DNA of 64,000 nucleotides from an uncultured Clostridia bacterium (GTDB lineage: Bacteria; Bacillota; Clostridia; Lachnospirales; Anaerotignaceae). The notes under the pieces are model-generated. The model was not told the origin of the DNA and did not search any database. It worked only from the letters and a program-made list of their open reading frames with translations. Position numbers and translations under genes: made by a program. Positions 49,865 to 59,711 of the stretch are shown here, piece after piece. Positions within the stretch are counted from its first letter, which is position 1; each line of letters begins with the position of its first letter. Location: the NCBI GenBank assembly GCA_944377425.1, contig CALWEX010000054.1, positions 1-64,000 on the forward strand, written 5' to 3'.

Positions 49865-51250
49865 ATGAAAAAAATAAGACATATAGCTTTATTTATTCTC
49901 ATATCATCAATAATACTTACTCCAACTCAATCAATGGCCTTTACCGTTCCGGCCGAAATAAAACAAAAAGCCGATGAACTTCAGCTTGATGCCGAGGCCG
50001 CCATATTAATAAACGCCGATACAGGCGATATATTATACGAAAAAAACATAAACCAAAAGGAATACCCAGCCAGTATTACAAAACTTATGACAATGCTTTT
50101 GGCATTTGAAAACTGCGACATGGACGAAACAATAACTTTTTCAAAAGAAGCCGTATTTTCAATAGAGCCTGGAAGCAGTCACATAGGCATAGACCAAGGC
50201 GAAGAAATAACAGTTGACCAAGCAATGTACGCCATTATGCTGCAGTCGGCAAACGAGGTTTCAAACGGCGTTGCAGAGCACATAGACGGAAGCCTTGAGG
50301 CCTTTGCCCAGCACATGACCCAAAGAGCAAAAGAATTAGGTGCGCTTAATACCAACTTTGTAAACGCCAACGGTCTGCATGATGAAAACCATTATACAAC
50401 AGCTTATGACATGGCGCTTATTGCCCGTGAACTTCTTAAATACCCGCATTTTAAAGATGTTTTAGCATGCACATATTACGAAATACCGCCTACAAATATA
50501 CAGCCGGAAACCCGTTATCTCCATGGCCAGACACAGCTTATAAAAGAAGCCTCTGCTTTTTATTATGAATACTGCGAAGGCGGAAAAACCGGTTTTACCG
50601 ACCAAGCCGGAAACACTCTTGTAGCCTATGCCCAAAAGGATGGAACAGAAATAATATCCGTTGTGCTTAAATCTACAGGCTATGGGGAATATACCGACAC
50701 TATAAAACTTTTTGACTATGGCTTTGAAAACTTTAAAACACAAAATCTTTGTACAGAAGGCAGTCTTTGCCAAAACACTACCGCCCTTGAAGAAGGCCTC
50801 CTTAAAGACCAGACTTTTGATGTAACAGGTAATTACGCTTCCGATGTTACAGTAACTCTTCCTTTAAATTGCTCTTTAAGCGATATCAAAACAAATATTG
50901 ACTTACCGGAAAATCTTCCTGTGCCTTTAAGCAAAGGCGATGTTATAGGCAGTGTATCATACACACTAAACGGTGAGGAAATAGGAAAAACGGATATTGT
51001 TTCGGCAGATGACGTAGGTGAGCAGTCAGTTGCTGCAATGGCAAATACAGAAAATAAAAAACCAATAAATATTAAGCTTGCCGCCATACTGATTTTATCT
51101 GCGGCCGTTATAGTGTTTTTAGCCCGTCTTGTAATAATGAAAATACGCTATGAACACCACAAGAAAAAACGCCGTAAACGCCTTAAATACTATCGTGAAA
51201 CTAATTTCCAAAATTTAGAGCTGACACCAAAAAGCCGTAAATACAGATAA
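49865..51250 (+). CDS. D-alanyl-D-alanine carboxypeptidase (DacF-like, S11)
   Basis: A 461-residue penicillin-binding protein that trims the terminal D-Ala from peptidoglycan stem peptides. Signal peptide 1-25 is followed by the S11 domain with SITK (S70-K73, catalytic Ser and Lys), SAN (128-130) and KTG in the GGKTGFT stretch (near 245). Then a PBP5_C beta domain (about 280-375), a C-terminal membrane helix (about 405-425) and a basic cytoplasmic tail (HHKKKRRKRLKYYRE). The membrane-anchoring helix replaces the usual amphipathic tail. AAAGGAG precedes ATG 49865. Sporulation role of DacF is known in Bacillus; here it is inferred. Confidence 0.92.
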   Translation: MKKIRHIALFILISSIILTPTQSMAFTVPAEIKQKADELQLDAEAAILINADTGDILYEKNINQKEYPASITKLMTMLLAFENCDMDETITFSKEAVFSIEPGSSHIGIDQGEEITVDQAMYAIMLQSANEVSNGVAEHIDGSLEAFAQHMTQRAKELGALNTNFVNANGLHDENHYTTAYDMALIARELLKYPHFKDVLACTYYEIPPTNIQPETRYLHGQTQLIKEASAFYYEYCEGGKTGFTDQAGNTLVAYAQKDGTEIISVVLKSTGYGEYTDTIKLFDYGFENFKTQNLCTEGSLCQNTTALEEGLLKDQTFDVTGNYASDVTVTLPLNCSLSDIKTNIDLPENLPVPLSKGDVIGSVSYTLNGEEIGKTDIVSADDVGEQSVAAMANTENKKPINIKLAAILILSAAVIVFLARLVIMKIRYEHHKKKRRKRLKYYRETNFQNLELTPKSRKYR

Positions 51251-51257
51251 AATTTTT

Positions 51258-51342
51258 AATTGCCCGTTTTATTTTACTTAAGGCAAATTCATAATTTATA
51301 AACAGCCTTAAATAAAAATTCAGCAAACGGGCAATTTTTTAT
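51258..51342. terminator. Long hairpin terminator after the carboxypeptidase gene
   Basis: AATTGCCCGTTT (51258-51269) pairs with AAACGGGCAATT (51325-51336), with an inner TTAAGGC/GCCTTAA stem, then T-run. Confidence 0.85.
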
Positions 51343-51389
51343 TTCCTATTGAAAAAGTAGTAAAAAAGTAATAGAATTATAAAATAAAT

Positions 51390-51460
51390 GCGGATATAGT
51401 TCATCGGTAGAATGAGAGCTTCCCAAGCTTTAGAGACGAGTTCGACTCCCGCTATCCGCT
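51390..51460 (+). tRNA. tRNA-Gly (anticodon CCC)
   Basis: A 71-base cloverleaf: acceptor GCGGATA/TATCCGC, D-arm AGTTCATCGGTAGAAT, anticodon stem-loop AGAGC-TTCCCAA-GCTTT, T-arm with GTTCGACTC. Discriminator T; CCA is not encoded. The start and end were set by acceptor pairing. Confidence 0.93.
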
Positions 51461-51503
51461 TTATTTTTTTGCCCATTTTAAACCAATAAAAAGGAGTGAA
51501 TAT

Positions 51504-52649
51504 ATGAATACATTTGAATCCGGCGTATACAGACCGCCAATGCACAGTTTCAGTCTTTTATTAAGGGTTACAGAAAACTGCCCTTGGAATAAATGCAACT
51601 TTTGTATGCTTTACCGCGGCTGCCAGTTTAAAACACGTCCTGTTGAAGACGTTTTAAAAGATATAGATTCAATGGCTGAAATTAAAGAGCGTGTGCTTTC
51701 TCATGTACTGCCTAACGGTGAGTTTGACACCGTTTCATTAAATAATGAGTATTTCTCACTTAAAACCGATAAAGAACGTGAATGTTATGCTATGGTATTT
51801 AACTGGGCTGCCAACGGAAATATGGAAGCTATATTCCTTCAAGACGGAAATACAATGGTTCTTCAGACTGAAAAACTTATTAAAATAGTTGAAAGAATAG
51901 CCCAAAAATTCCCTGAGCTTAAAATTATAGCATCTTACGGCAGAGCAGACTCTATATGCCGAAAATCCATTGAGGAGCTTAAAGACTTAAAAGCCGCTGG
52001 TTTAAACATGATACATTCCGGCTTTGAAACATGCTGTGATGAAACACTTAAAGTAATAAACAAAGGCTTTACAGTTGAACAGGAGCTGGAAGCAGGTTTA
52101 AAGCTTAAAGAAGCCCAAATGACAATTAATCTTTTTTATATGCCGGGTAACGGCGGTATTGATTTAAGCGAGAAAAACGCCTTTGAAACAGCCAAAGTTA
52201 TGAAACAGATTAACCCGGAATTTATAAGAATACGTACATTTATGATGAAGGAAGGCTCACCCCTTTACGATATGAATAATGCAGGAACATTCAGAAACTG
52301 TACTGAAGACGGCAAAGTTCGTGAGCTTAGAAGCTTTATTGATAATTTAAAAGGCTCAACATCTTATGTAATAAGCGACCACATTATAAACCTTCTGCCT
52401 TATGTTGAAGGATATATTGATAAACGCCGTGAGGATATTTTAAACTACATGGATGAGTATTTTGCTTTACCGGAATATGAGAAAAAGCGTTTTCAGCTTG
52501 CTAGAAGGCTGTATTATTTAGACTCATGGAAGAATTTTGATTACTTAACCCAAACACAGATTAATAACATAGATTATATGATTAAAAGTGTGCCTAACGA
52601 TTATGCTTGGGAAAAGCTTATACTCTCTTACGCTTCTAAAATGATTTAA
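51504..52649 (+). CDS. Radical SAM protein of unknown specificity
   Basis: A 381-residue cytoplasmic radical SAM enzyme. The iron-sulfur cysteines are in RVTENCPWNKCNFCML near residue 25, a C-x4-C-x2-C arrangement rather than the usual C-x3-C-x2-C, with a further Cys in YRGCQF. The (beta/alpha) barrel continues with IFLQDGNTMVL, IIASYGRADSICRKS, and GLNMIHSGFETC; all typical of the COG1032/YgiQ-like group. A helical C-terminal third includes LPYVEGYIDKRREDIL. AGGAG is upstream of ATG 51504. Substrate unknown; located after the tRNA gene with no operon partner. Confidence 0.88.
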   Translation: MNTFESGVYRPPMHSFSLLLRVTENCPWNKCNFCMLYRGCQFKTRPVEDVLKDIDSMAEIKERVLSHVLPNGEFDTVSLNNEYFSLKTDKERECYAMVFNWAANGNMEAIFLQDGNTMVLQTEKLIKIVERIAQKFPELKIIASYGRADSICRKSIEELKDLKAAGLNMIHSGFETCCDETLKVINKGFTVEQELEAGLKLKEAQMTINLFYMPGNGGIDLSEKNAFETAKVMKQINPEFIRIRTFMMKEGSPLYDMNNAGTFRNCTEDGKVRELRSFIDNLKGSTSYVISDHIINLLPYVEGYIDKRREDILNYMDEYFALPEYEKKRFQLARRLYYLDSWKNFDYLTQTQINNIDYMIKSVPNDYAWEKLILSYASKMI

Positions 52650-52652
52650 AAT

Positions 52653-52695
52653 AAAAAGGCCTTTTTGCTCTTTAAGCAATTAGGCCTTTTTTATT
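52653..52695. terminator. Bidirectional terminator
   Basis: AAAAAGGCC (52653-52661) and GGCCTTTTTT (52683-52692), with an inner TTGCT/AGCAA stem. It lies between convergent genes. Confidence 0.88.
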
Positions 52696-52716
52696 ATTTA
52701 TTTTATAATATTAACT

Positions 52717-54366
52717 TTAGTTTCCAAAAACTGTTTTCTGAGCATTATACGCCTGAATATTAAATGTTTTAAAATCTCCGTTATACCAAACAAAATTACT
52801 TTCATCATTTTTAATTACCATTTCAATATCAGTTTTTAACTGTATCAGCTCGTCAGTATTTAAAGCCATAACGCCTTTATTTTTATTTCCGCTTTCTGAG
52901 GCAGTCTTTCCAACATACTCCCCGTCGGTTGTTATATTGTTGTAAAACTCATATAAATACGGAACAGAGCCTGCTGAAAGACTTCTGTAGTCATAAGGGC
53001 TGAATGTATCAAGTGTGCCTTTTTCAAACCTTGATATATTATATTTTGTCATATACCCGTCTATATTAGAAAAACACAGAGCAAAAAGACCTACACAAAA
53101 TACACCAAATGCGGCTTTTGGCGCATTAAAGTTTATAGCACTTTTAGCTATTATTATAATAAACATAATAAAGAGCATAACCATAAACCATGAGGCATAA
53201 ATTCTAAGGCGTGTTAAACCGTAGCAGTCAATATACATAGCCATTTTGCTTAAAGCAGTTGCTATTAAAAGCAGTGTAAAAACTGAAAGAAGCATTATTT
53301 GAACAGTTAGCGCCTTTGGTCTTTTGCCCTCGCTGTTTCTTTCTACTATAACAAATGAAAGATAAGTAATACCAAAGTTAATAAACGCTATTACACAGAG
53401 CTCAAAAAATCCCTTTCTTGCGTATTGAGAATAAGTAAACTCCTCTGGCAGCAAATTTGAAAAACCAGAAAACAAATAAGCTGACTGTGATACAAAAAAC
53501 AGTATATATATTAAGTTTATAACTGTTAAAACAGTATATGCCGTTACCTTTGGCATTTTGCACATGCCTTTTCTTACCTTTTCAACACTTTCAGCTGTAA
53601 TACCATTAAAACTCCTGTTCCTTAAATTGCCGTAAAAAAGGCCAAAAAAATAACACCATACCGGAATTGCAATAAAAAGCTTAATTACGGAGCTGTATAT
53701 TTTACCAAAGAACATATCATACAAAATACTAACTAAATTATCAAATGCCGCATCTGCACTGGCAAGAAGGGTTATTACAACAAAAGCAACAGGAATACAA
53801 ATTAAAATACCTATTAAAATCTGCCCTGATGTACTGCTGCTTTTGCCTTTGCCAAAAGAATGTTTTATGCTTCCAAAAGCACAGGCAAAGTGTGAAAACG
53901 GCACGTTTAAAAGCTGGTTTAATATATCCCATATAAACAAAGAAGATATTTTATCCTTTGCATTACCAGCACCTATGCGCTTTTTAGCAAAAACACCAAC
54001 CCAGTAAACAGCCATAAAAGTTATAAACATAAAAAGCATAACACCCGGCAAATCATTATCAAATACAACAAACCTTACTGCGCCCAAAAGCAGTATAACC
54101 AAATATGGAATTGATTTTCTGCTCTGCTTAAATCCCGCTGCATTTCCGTAAACAATACCAATTATAACAAACATCACTACAAACAAAGCAGTTGAAAGTG
54201 CTGGTCTAAAAGTATATGCCCACTGAACATACAAATAGCCTAATACAAAAAATACTATTGCAAAAATACCATCAGACTTTTCAAAAGTGAATTTTTGCTT
54301 TTTTTCTTCGACCTGCTGAGTATTTTCGCTTATTTTTACATTGCTTAAATAATTTAAGTCAGTCAT
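52717..54366 (-). CDS. DUF4173-type polytopic membrane protein
   Basis: A 549-residue integral membrane protein with a soluble N-terminal 30 residues, about twelve hydrophobic helices, and a C-terminal soluble tail (about 460-549). The layout and segments such as LVSILYDMFFG, YSQYARKGFFELC and DCYGLTRLRIYASWFM match DUF4153/DUF4173 proteins. Function is unknown in the family. AAAGGAGG precedes ATG 54366. It is the third gene of a DUF2975-XRE-DUF4173 operon, which suggests regulation by the small XRE protein. Confidence 0.85.
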   Translation of the reverse strand: MTDLNYLSNVKISENTQQVEEKKQKFTFEKSDGIFAIVFFVLGYLYVQWAYTFRPALSTALFVVMFVIIGIVYGNAAGFKQSRKSIPYLVILLLGAVRFVVFDNDLPGVMLFMFITFMAVYWVGVFAKKRIGAGNAKDKISSLFIWDILNQLLNVPFSHFACAFGSIKHSFGKGKSSSTSGQILIGILICIPVAFVVITLLASADAAFDNLVSILYDMFFGKIYSSVIKLFIAIPVWCYFFGLFYGNLRNRSFNGITAESVEKVRKGMCKMPKVTAYTVLTVINLIYILFFVSQSAYLFSGFSNLLPEEFTYSQYARKGFFELCVIAFINFGITYLSFVIVERNSEGKRPKALTVQIMLLSVFTLLLIATALSKMAMYIDCYGLTRLRIYASWFMVMLFIMFIIIIAKSAINFNAPKAAFGVFCVGLFALCFSNIDGYMTKYNISRFEKGTLDTFSPYDYRSLSAGSVPYLYEFYNNITTDGEYVGKTASESGNKNKGVMALNTDELIQLKTDIEMVIKNDESNFVWYNGDFKTFNIQAYNAQKTVFGN

Positions 54367-54379
54367 TTTAAAACCTCCT

Positions 54380-54598
54380 TTATTTGTTTTCGTCGTCTGT
54401 TACATATTCCAGTATATCTCCCGGCTGACAGTCCAAAACTCGGCATATCTCTTCCAGTGTGGAAAACCTTATGGCTTTTGCTTTGTTATTTTTAAGTATT
54501 GAAAGATTGGCAGGTGTAATTCCTATAAGTGAGGCTAACTCGCCGGAAGAAATTTTGCGCTTTGCCATAATTACATCAAGATTAACTATAATAGGCAT
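54380..54598 (-). CDS. XRE/YozG-type regulator
   Basis: A 72-residue single HTH protein of the YozG group: MAKRKISSGELASLIGIT, PANLSILKNNK (recognition helix) and FSTLEEICRVLDCQPGDILEY, the classic YozG end. ATG 54598 is favoured over a TTG at 54604, because GGGAGG lies eight bases before it. Such regulators commonly sit next to DUF2975 membrane proteins, as here (15 bases away). No ligand is known. Confidence 0.92.
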   Translation of the reverse strand: MPIIVNLDVIMAKRKISSGELASLIGITPANLSILKNNKAKAIRFSTLEEICRVLDCQPGDILEYVTDDENK

Positions 54599-54613
54599 AT
54601 CCAATTCCTCCCG

Positions 54614-55060
54614 TTAAATAGTAAAGTCATTTTCGTTTTTAATTATAACTGCCTGTTCTATTACGTTTTTAACTACACGCAGTATTAAACCGAAAAATCC
54701 GGCGGCAACAGCGCCAAACAAAAACAGTATATAATAAAAGCCCGAAAACAAAAGTATTACCGCTACAACAAAACAGCACCATGATATAGCCCTTAAAAGT
54801 TTTACATTATCAAATATAAACACATTTTCATTTCTTATATTAGAAAGCAGTTTATTAAGGCTAAAAAGCAATACAAGTGAAACAATACCTGCTGCATAAA
54901 CTGTAAAAATAAGCGGATTTTTAATATCTGCATTTTTTGATGCATAATCTACATACAGCCCAACCCAATAAGGCGCAGTAAGCAAAAACAGTACCGAAAA
55001 AACTATAACAATTTTAGTGCATATACAAGATAATATAACAGACCTTTTAGCATTCCACAT
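54614..55060 (-). CDS. DUF2975 membrane protein
   Basis: A 148-residue membrane protein with four helices (about 12-34, 48-68, 88-108, 112-132). It fits the DUF2975/YoaS family by length, topology and the adjacent YozG-like gene. ATG 55060 has a GAGAGGA site. The spacer 55061-55334 upstream is very AT-rich and contains only the nifJ2 terminator and, presumably, the promoter of this operon. Function unknown. Confidence 0.85.
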   Translation of the reverse strand: MWNAKRSVILSCICTKIVIVFSVLFLLTAPYWVGLYVDYASKNADIKNPLIFTVYAAGIVSLVLLFSLNKLLSNIRNENVFIFDNVKLLRAISWCCFVVAVILLFSGFYYILFLFGAVAAGFFGLILRVVKNVIEQAVIIKNENDFTI

Positions 55061-55249
55061 ATAACCAATCCTCTCTTACTTTCTTTTCTTTAATGCCATT
55101 ATATACATAATAATATTGTTTGTCAATTATTATTTATCGAAAAACAATAAATAATTATTAATATTCAATAAATATTAATTTTTTATTTTACTTTTATAAT
55201 TGTAATACTAATATAATTATTTATTCTCCCAAACAGCCTGTTTTTTACA

Positions 55250-55294
55250 CAAAAAAACGGCTTACGCCGCCGATAAAGGCAGTATAAGCCGTTT
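55250..55294 (-). terminator. Terminator after nifJ2
   Basis: AAACGGCTTA (55255-55264) pairs with TAAGCCGTTT (55285-55294); on the minus strand it is followed by a T-run. Confidence 0.85.
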
Positions 55295-55334
55295 TATAAT
55301 TTACACTATATTTTCTTACAGCTTTTAAAAATAA

Positions 55335-58300
55335 TTACATTTCGCCTGCTGCAAGTTTTTTATATTTCTCAAGTCTGTCTTTAGCGTCAGCTTCAGCCTT
55401 AGCAAAAAGTTCCTGTGCTAATTCTGGGAATGTTCTTAAAAGTGATGAATAACGAACTTCGCCTTTTATGAACTCCTGGAAATCGCCTTTTGGCTCTGGT
55501 GTAGAGTCAAGAGTAAACGGATTTTTGCCTTCTGCTTTAAGCTCAGGATTAAATCTGTAGCAATGCCAGTATCCTGCCTCAACAGCTTTCTTAATTTCAA
55601 GCTGTGAGTTAGCCATTTTAATACCATGGTTAATACATGGAGCATAACCAATTATAAGTGATGGACCTGGGTAAGCCTCTGCCTCCATAAGGGCTTTAAC
55701 AAGCTGTGCCTGGTTAGCTCCCATAGCTACCTGTGCTACATATACATAGCCGTAGCTCATAGCCATCATACCAAGGTCTTTCTTTCTTACTTTCTTACCG
55801 CTTGCAGCAAACTGTGCAACAGCACCAGCCGGTGTAGCCTTTGATGACTGTCCGCCTGTATTTGAGTAAACCTCTGTATCAAATACAAATACGTTAATAT
55901 CTTCGCCGGAAGCTAAAACGTGGTCAAGTCCGCCGTAGCCAATATCGTAAGCCCAGCCGTCACCGCCAAATATCCACTGGCTCTTCTTAGCAAGCTGGTC
56001 TTTGTTTTTAAGAACGTCGTTTATAATCTCCTGAGCCTCAGCATTTGCGCCATTATAGTTTTCAAGAAGCTCAATAAGGTCTGCTGTAGCCTGTTTATTT
56101 TTTTCGCCGTCGTTCATTGTAGCAATCCACTCGTCAACACGTTCTGCCATAACTTCGCAGCCCTGAACACTTCTGAGTTTTTCAAGCTGTGCTTTAAGTC
56201 TTTCTCTCATCTGTTTAACAGCAAGAGCCATACCAAGACCAAACTCTGCATTATCCTCGAAAAGTGAGTTAGCCCAAGCAGGACCATGTCCCTTATGGTT
56301 TGTTGTATAAGGTGTTGAAGGTGCGCTGCCGCCCCAGATTGATGAACAGCCTGTTGCGTTAGCAATATACATTCTGTCACCAAAAAGCTGTGTTATAAGC
56401 TTAGCGTAAGGTGTTTCGCCGCAGCCTGCACATGCGCCGCTGAACTCAAGAAGTGGCTGAACAAACTGGCTGCCTTTAACAGAGTTTTTAGCCATAACAT
56501 TTTCTTTAACAGAAAGATTCATAGCATAATCCCAGTTAGCAGCTTCTTTCTCCTGTGTATAAGCAGGAACCATAGTAAGGGCTTTGCCAGGAGCAGGACA
56601 TACATTAGCACAGCTTCCGCAGCCTAAGCAGTCAAGAGCTGAAATCTGTACTCTGAACTGATAGTTTTCAAGACCTTTACCAATAGCTTTCTTTGTATCA
56701 AAGCCTTCTGGTGCATTTTTAACTTCGTCTTCTGTGAGAAGGAAAGGACGAATTGCTGCATGAGGGCATACAAATGAACACTGGTTACACTGAACACATT
56801 TTGTAACATCCCATTTTGGAAGGTCTACTGCAACGCCTCTCTTTTCGTAAGCTGCTGTACCCTGTGGGAATGTACCGTCTTCACGGCCTTTAAATGCGCT
56901 TACAGGAAGGCTGTCGCCTTTTTGTGCGTTAATAGGCTCAACAATATTTTTAATAAACTCAGGTACTTCTTTCTTAGCGCCTGCGTTTTCGTCAACAGCG
57001 TTTTTCCAGCTTTCAGGAACTTCTACTTTAACAACTTTCTGTGTTCCCTGGTCAACAGCTGCATAGTTCATGTTAAGTATAGCATCGCCTTTTTTGCCGT
57101 ATGTCTTTTTAATAGCGGCTTTCATATACTCAACAGCTTCATCTATAGGTATAATATTTGCAAGTTTAAAGAATGCTGCCTGTAAAACGGAGTTTACTCT
57201 GTTTCCAAGGCCAATTTCTCTTGCAATATCTGTACCGTTAATTACATAGAACTTAATGTCGTTTTCTGCAAAGTATTTCTTCATAGCTGCCGGAAGATGT
57301 TTGTCAAGCTCATCTACAGGCCACTCTGTATTAAGAAGGAATGTGCCGCCTTTATTAAGCTCTGAATACATATCATAAAGGTTTACATATTCCTGTTTGT
57401 GGCAGGCAACAAAGTCTGCTGTTTTAACAAGATATGTGGAACGTATAGGCTTCTTACCAAAACGAAGGTGGCTCTGTGTTACACCGCCTGATTTTTTGGA
57501 GTCGTATGAGAAATAAGCCTGAGCATACATGTCTGTATGGTCACCTATAATCTTAATTGAGTTTTTGTTAGCGCCTACAGTACCGTCGGAACCAATGCCC
57601 CAGAACTTGCAGCTTATTGTTCCGTCGCCTTCTGTTACGTTAACCTCAGCACCTACATTAAGTGAAAGATTTGTAACATCATCCACAATACCTATTGTAA
57701 AGTGGCTCTTAGGTGCATCAAGCTTAAGGTTTTCATAAACAGCTATAAACTGAGCAGGTGTAACGTCTTTTGAACCAAGTCCGTAACGACCAGCAACAAT
57801 CATAGGCTGCTCTTTAGCCTCGAACATAGCTGTACATACATCCTGATATAAAGGCTCACCAAGAGCTCCTGGCTCTTTTGTTCTGTCAAGAACAGCAATC
57901 TTTTTAGCTGTTTTTGGAATAGCATCTATAAGGTGTTTAGCTGAGAATGGTCTGTAAAGATGAACTTTAACAAGGCCTACCTTCTCGCCTTTAGCTCTTA
58001 AATAGTCAATTGTTTCTTCTATAGCCTCGCAAGCTGAACCCATAGCTATAATTACTCTGTCGGCCTCAGGGTCGCCATAGTAGTTAAATAACTTATAGTC
58101 ACGGCCTGTAAGAGCGCTGATTTTAGCCATATAGTCCTCGCAAACACCTACTATGTTTTCGTAGTAAGGGTTGCATGCCTCTCTTGCCTGGAAGAAAATA
58201 TCCGGGTTCTGAGCTGTACCTCTTAATACAGGGTGCTCAGGGTTAAGGGCATTTCTCTTAAATGTGTTTACAGCGTCCATATCTACAATTTTAGCTAAAT

Positions 58301-58868
58301 CGTCGTAGTCAAGACACTCAATTTTCTGAATTTCGTGTGAAGTACGGAAACCATCAAAGAAATGAAGGAAAGGTACTCTGCCTTTAATAGCGCTTAAGTG
58401 CGCAACAGCGCCTAAATCCATAACCTCCTGAACGGAGTTTGAAGCTAAAAGCGCAAAGCCTGTCTGACGGCATGCCATAACGTCGGAATGGTCGCCAAAT
58501 ATAGAAAGAGCATGGCTTGCAAGTGCTCTGGCACTTACATGAAACACACACGGAAGAAGCTCGCCGGCTATCTTATACATATTAGGAATCATAAGGAGAA
58601 GACCCTGGCTTGCTGTATAAGTAGTTGTAAGGGCGCCTGCCGCAAGGGAACCGTGTACGGTACCGGAAGCGCCTCCCTCTGACTGCATTTCAACAACCTT
58701 AACTGTCTGACCGAAAATATTTTTCTTTCCGTTTGCAGCCCAGTCATCTGTGTGCTCAGCCATTGGTGACGACGGTGTAATAGGGAAAATGCCAGCTACT
58801 TCAGTAAAAGCATAAGAAGTATAAGCGGCAGCCTCGTTGCCGTCCATGGTTTTCATAATCTTGGACAT
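55335..58868 (-). CDS. nifJ: Pyruvate:ferredoxin (flavodoxin) oxidoreductase, copy 2
   Basis: A 1177-residue paralogue of copy 1 with the same domain order: pyrimidine domain (FPITPSSPMAEHTDDW), CVQCNQCSFVCPHAAIRP and CLGCGSCANVCPAPGKAL ferredoxin-like cluster motifs, CAGCGETPYAKL (proximal cluster) and GDGWAYDIGYGGLDH (TPP). The distal cluster sequence differs from copy 1 (an insertion in CPAPGKAL), and the region near 880-980 is the least alike. It may differ in electron acceptor or expression. Monocistronic with its own strong promoter and terminator. GAAAGGAAG precedes ATG 58868. Confidence 0.96.
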   Translation of the reverse strand: MSKIMKTMDGNEAAAYTSYAFTEVAGIFPITPSSPMAEHTDDWAANGKKNIFGQTVKVVEMQSEGGASGTVHGSLAAGALTTTYTASQGLLLMIPNMYKIAGELLPCVFHVSARALASHALSIFGDHSDVMACRQTGFALLASNSVQEVMDLGAVAHLSAIKGRVPFLHFFDGFRTSHEIQKIECLDYDDLAKIVDMDAVNTFKRNALNPEHPVLRGTAQNPDIFFQAREACNPYYENIVGVCEDYMAKISALTGRDYKLFNYYGDPEADRVIIAMGSACEAIEETIDYLRAKGEKVGLVKVHLYRPFSAKHLIDAIPKTAKKIAVLDRTKEPGALGEPLYQDVCTAMFEAKEQPMIVAGRYGLGSKDVTPAQFIAVYENLKLDAPKSHFTIGIVDDVTNLSLNVGAEVNVTEGDGTISCKFWGIGSDGTVGANKNSIKIIGDHTDMYAQAYFSYDSKKSGGVTQSHLRFGKKPIRSTYLVKTADFVACHKQEYVNLYDMYSELNKGGTFLLNTEWPVDELDKHLPAAMKKYFAENDIKFYVINGTDIAREIGLGNRVNSVLQAAFFKLANIIPIDEAVEYMKAAIKKTYGKKGDAILNMNYAAVDQGTQKVVKVEVPESWKNAVDENAGAKKEVPEFIKNIVEPINAQKGDSLPVSAFKGREDGTFPQGTAAYEKRGVAVDLPKWDVTKCVQCNQCSFVCPHAAIRPFLLTEDEVKNAPEGFDTKKAIGKGLENYQFRVQISALDCLGCGSCANVCPAPGKALTMVPAYTQEKEAANWDYAMNLSVKENVMAKNSVKGSQFVQPLLEFSGACAGCGETPYAKLITQLFGDRMYIANATGCSSIWGGSAPSTPYTTNHKGHGPAWANSLFEDNAEFGLGMALAVKQMRERLKAQLEKLRSVQGCEVMAERVDEWIATMNDGEKNKQATADLIELLENYNGANAEAQEIINDVLKNKDQLAKKSQWIFGGDGWAYDIGYGGLDHVLASGEDINVFVFDTEVYSNTGGQSSKATPAGAVAQFAASGKKVRKKDLGMMAMSYGYVYVAQVAMGANQAQLVKALMEAEAYPGPSLIIGYAPCINHGIKMANSQLEIKKAVEAGYWHCYRFNPELKAEGKNPFTLDSTPEPKGDFQEFIKGEVRYSSLLRTFPELAQELFAKAEADAKDRLEKYKKLAAGEM

Positions 58869-58932
58869 AATAAAACTTCCTTTCTGTAAAGTATATATAT
58901 AAAGTAATTACCAACCAACACAAATTGTATTT

Positions 58933-58961
58933 ATTATAGTACAATCTTAAAACCAATTCAA
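58933..58961 (-). promoter_or_regulatory. nifJ2 promoter
   Basis: On the minus strand TTGAAT (58961-58956), 17 bases, TATAAT (58938-58933), about 65 bases before the start codon. Confidence 0.75.
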
Positions 58962-59135
58962 CATATAAATTAAAGTATACATTACATTTATTTAAGTTTT
59001 AACACAGATTATCTAATTTTGCAATTTACAGTCAAAAATTTCATGGTGTTTTACAATTATTTAACAGATATAACTATGTTTTATAACAAAAATTAATTCT
59101 AATTTTTCCGTATTGTACAAAATTTATAATTATGC

Positions 59136-59702
59136 TTAAAAAAACATATGCTCAATAAGTATTTTTACACCTATTAATATTAAAATAATGCCGCCTGCCA
59201 TTTCAGCACGTTTTTTAAGCATTTTACCTGCATTTTTGCCTATTATAGAGCCAAAAACAGAAATTATAAAACATACAACACCTATTACAGCACTGGCAGA
59301 AAGTATATTTACATTTAATACGGCAAAACTTACACCTACAGCTAAAGCATCTATACTTGTGGCTATAGCCTGAAACAGAAGTTTAGTTGGCGTAAGAGCT
59401 TGTCTTTGCTCACAGTCATCGTCATCATCACCGCCGAAAGACTCTTTAACCATATTAAAACCTATAAGGCCTAAAAGTGCAAAAGCTATCCAATGGTCAA
59501 AGGCCTCAATATATCCTTTAACACTGAAACCAAGTAAGAAGCCCAAAACAGGCATTAAAAACTGGAATCCACCAAAAAACAGCGCTTCAAGAAATATCTC
59601 ACTTTTGCGTATTTCCTTAATTGAAAGACCATTTGATACTGATACCGCAAAGGCATCCATAGAAAGACTTACGGCTATAAGAAGAATATATAAAAATCCC
59701 AT
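59136..59702 (-). CDS. mntP: Putative manganese efflux pump MntP
   Basis: A 188-residue membrane protein with six helices that exports Mn2+. The family signature in helix 1, SLSMDAFAVSVSNGL, and its repeat in helix 4, ATSIDALAVGVSFAVL, carry the paired Asp residues. Between them is the acidic cytoplasmic loop GGDDDDDCEQRQ. The predicted start ATG is at 59702, ten bases after the DUF3842 gene on the same strand. No yybP-ykoY riboswitch is visible upstream, unlike many mntP genes. Confidence 0.93.
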   Translation of the reverse strand: MGFLYILLIAVSLSMDAFAVSVSNGLSIKEIRKSEIFLEALFFGGFQFLMPVLGFLLGFSVKGYIEAFDHWIAFALLGLIGFNMVKESFGGDDDDDCEQRQALTPTKLLFQAIATSIDALAVGVSFAVLNVNILSASAVIGVVCFIISVFGSIIGKNAGKMLKKRAEMAGGIILILIGVKILIEHMFF

Positions 59703-59711
59703 AATTCCTCC

